Assembly: GCA_902476265.1 (NCBI GenBank)
Contig: CABSCP010000045.1
Location: 1 to 34,563 of the forward strand
Direction of reading: 5' to 3'
Length of the DNA: 34,563 nt
Source: an uncultured Lachnospiraceae bacterium
GTDB taxonomy: Bacteria > Bacillota > Clostridia > Lachnospirales > Lachnospiraceae
A program made the position numbers and the translations under genes. Shown one piece after another: positions 33,018 through 34,563 of the stretch (positions within the stretch are counted from its first letter, which is position 1; each line of letters starts with the position of its first letter). Below the pieces are notes generated by a model. That model was given only the letters and a program-made list of their open reading frames with translations. It did not search any database and was not told the DNA's origin.

Positions 33018-34416
33018 ATGGAAAAGAAATCCGCTTATTAGAATTGTTATTTTACTGGTTGTGTTGGTATTGATCGGCGTTGTGTTGGGGATCGGGTTGT
33101 TTTACTATGCTTTTTCTATTCCTGAACCGGAAGGATTAAGTCTGGCAACATGGCCGAATCGCTTTACCGGGAATTTTTCAACCTGGATGGAAAATGAGGA
33201 CGGAACAGTTACAATAAAGGACATTGGATTGGAACGGCTGGACGAATATAGGCTTTGGCTTCAAGTCATTGATGAATCCGGCCAAGAAGTTTTTTCCCAT
33301 AACAAGCCAGCAGATTATCCATCCAACTACTCCGCCTCTGAATTGGTGGAACTGGCAGAGAGTGAATACGAAAACGGGAACACAGTCTTTGTAAGCAGTT
33401 TTGAAGATTCTGGCTATACATGGAACTATATAATTGGTTTTCCCTATGCCATTGGAAAATATATGCTCTATTATAACGGCGAAACCGTGAGCCGACTTTC
33501 CCCTATGTTTCGGGTCGTGCTGTTCTCCATATCCTTTGTGGGTATTTCGCTGTTTCTTATTTATGGTTTTTGGCTTACACGCCAAATGGGAAAAATATCA
33601 AGAGGGATTGGCGCTGTTACACTTCGTACCTATCAGAAACTCCCGGAAAAAGGGATATTCAACAGTATCTATGCGGCGCTCAATCAAATGGATGCTGAAA
33701 TTCGTCACAGCGATCAGCTCAAGAACGAAACGGAGCGTGCGCGTCAGGAATGGATTGCTAATATCACTCATGACTTGAAAACACCGCTTTCTCCTGTAAA
33801 GGGATATGCGGAGCTGCTTGCGTGCGGAACTGCAAGCGATAGCCAAACGGTACAGGAATATGGCTCAATTATTTTGAAAAATGTCGATCACATCGAAAAG
33901 CTGATAAATGATCTCAAACTGACCTATCAACTGGAATCAGGGGTGTTGCCTTTTCATCCCAAACAGGTACGGTTGGTACGCTATCTAAAAGAATTGGTGA
34001 TAGATGTTGCAAATGACCCGGCATTTTCAAATCGAAGCATAGAGTTTGAATGTGATCTGCCAGAGATTACGGCAACCATTGATCCTGACCTTTTTCATCG
34101 GGCGGTATGTAATCTTGTTGTCAATGCACTTGTTCATAATCCACCGGACACAACGGTAACGGTATCTGTCGCAGAAAATAAGGAAAAGGGCGTCTGTCTG
34201 TCCGTCCGTGATAACGGCCTAGGGATAAGCAAAACTGAACAGGCTAAACTGTTTACCCGATATTATCGAGGAACCAATACAAAAGAAAAATCAGAAGGCA
34301 GCGGCTTGGGGCTTGCGATTACAAAGCGGATTGTGGTCCTCCACAACGGAGAAATTACTGTCAAAAGCGAGCCGGGTAACGGTACAGTGTTCTCGATTGT
34401 CCTCCCCGCAAATTAA
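33007..34416 (+). CDS. Membrane sensor histidine kinase, partner of the OmpR-type regulator
   Basis: A 469-residue kinase with helices at about 11-36 and 169-190 around an extracellular domain of about 130 residues, a short linker, and the HisKA domain with H255 in NITHDLKTP. The ATPase domain has NLVVNALVHN (369-378), DNGLGI (402-407) and GSGLGLAI (431-438). The start overlaps the regulator's stop. The extracellular loop, rich in Trp, Tyr and acidic residues, is larger than in BceS-type kinases, so it probably senses a ligand directly. A hairpin terminator follows, so the operon holds just these two genes. Confidence 0.92.
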   Translation: MKNRWKRNPLIRIVILLVVLVLIGVVLGIGLFYYAFSIPEPEGLSLATWPNRFTGNFSTWMENEDGTVTIKDIGLERLDEYRLWLQVIDESGQEVFSHNKPADYPSNYSASELVELAESEYENGNTVFVSSFEDSGYTWNYIIGFPYAIGKYMLYYNGETVSRLSPMFRVVLFSISFVGISLFLIYGFWLTRQMGKISRGIGAVTLRTYQKLPEKGIFNSIYAALNQMDAEIRHSDQLKNETERARQEWIANITHDLKTPLSPVKGYAELLACGTASDSQTVQEYGSIILKNVDHIEKLINDLKLTYQLESGVLPFHPKQVRLVRYLKELVIDVANDPAFSNRSIEFECDLPEITATIDPDLFHRAVCNLVVNALVHNPPDTTVTVSVAENKEKGVCLSVRDNGLGISKTEQAKLFTRYYRGTNTKEKSEGSGLGLAITKRIVVLHNGEITVKSEPGNGTVFSIVLPAN

Positions 34417-34441
34417 GGTCAAATTAAGATACATAAAAGTC

Positions 34442-34499
34442 AGACCTAAGATGGGTGATCTATGATATAAGCATAGATCACCCATCTTTATTTCGGTCT
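34442..34499 (+). terminator. Terminator of the two-component operon
   Basis: A perfect 17-bp stem AAGATGGGTGATCTATG (34448-34464) / 34472-34488 with a seven-base loop, enclosed by a further AGACC/GGTCT pairing. The T-tract is short, so this may also serve as a transcript-stabilising hairpin. Confidence 0.7.
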
Positions 34500-34506
34500 A
34501 AATTCA

Positions 34507-34563
34507 AAATAAGTTCTCGGAATTAGATAAATCTAATTCCAATGCAGATTGAAAATTGAATAT
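34507..34563. repeat. Right copy of 57-bp terminal inverted repeat
   Basis: Exact reverse complement of bases 1-57, with the same internal palindrome at 34519-34540. The preceding base breaks the match. Confidence 0.9.

Noticed and set aside
1..34563. Contig as a closed circle (plasmid or phage)
   Set aside because: The ends match in inverted, not direct, orientation, and the content includes chromosomal genes such as der, plsY, gpsA and prs.

Overview
The window looks like one complete contig of a low-to-moderate-GC Firmicute, most probably a gut Clostridium of the Lachnospiraceae type. Grounds: strong AGGAGG-type ribosome sites, a YesM/YesN regulatory pair, a DUF512-der-plsY-gpsA gene order, an Rpn-family nuclease gene, and small Xre-led membrane-protein operons. 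No rRNA, tRNA or CRISPR array was seen. The two ends are a perfect 57-bp inverted repeat of each other, so the contig stops in, or is bounded by, a repeated sequence.

Left part (1-10.4 kb) is carbohydrate use. A YesM-type sensor kinase, its AraC-type response regulator and a signal-peptide-less heparinase II/III-like lyase form one operon. It converges, across a shared terminator, on a complete L-rhamnose operon (rhaB-rhaA-rhaD). A divergent AraC-family regulator has an 18-bp palindrome inside its own promoter. No sugar transporter is present.

Centre left (10.5-20 kb): a PurF-like protein that keeps its PRPP and Fe-S sites but has lost every glutaminase residue checked; a two-gene ABC-ATPase plus TOPRIM-like cassette resembling phage-defence pairs; a tight cluster of MoxR ATPase, CoxE-like VWA protein, double-HD (HD-GYP) protein, DUF6709-like membrane protein and nitroreductase; and an orphan type IV prepilin-like protein.

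Centre right (20-28.3 kb) is housekeeping: metF, then on the minus strand DUF512 protein-der-plsY-gpsA followed by two coupled membrane proteins, and a divergent, unusually long prs. Clear -35/-10 promoters sit in the prs/DUF512 divergent region.

Right part (28.3-34.6 kb) is accessory. It holds an Rpn nuclease gene with a strong internal ribosome site that should also give an 87-residue C-terminal protein, an Xre-membrane protein-CPBP protease operon preceded by a 30-residue ORF, a six-fold array of 20-bp direct repeats, a decayed IS30-family transposase, and an OmpR-type two-component system lacking its usual target genes.

The strongest leads are the internal-start Rpn gene, the ATPase-TOPRIM pair, the glutaminase-dead PurF homologue, the 20-bp repeat array and the Xre-led operon.
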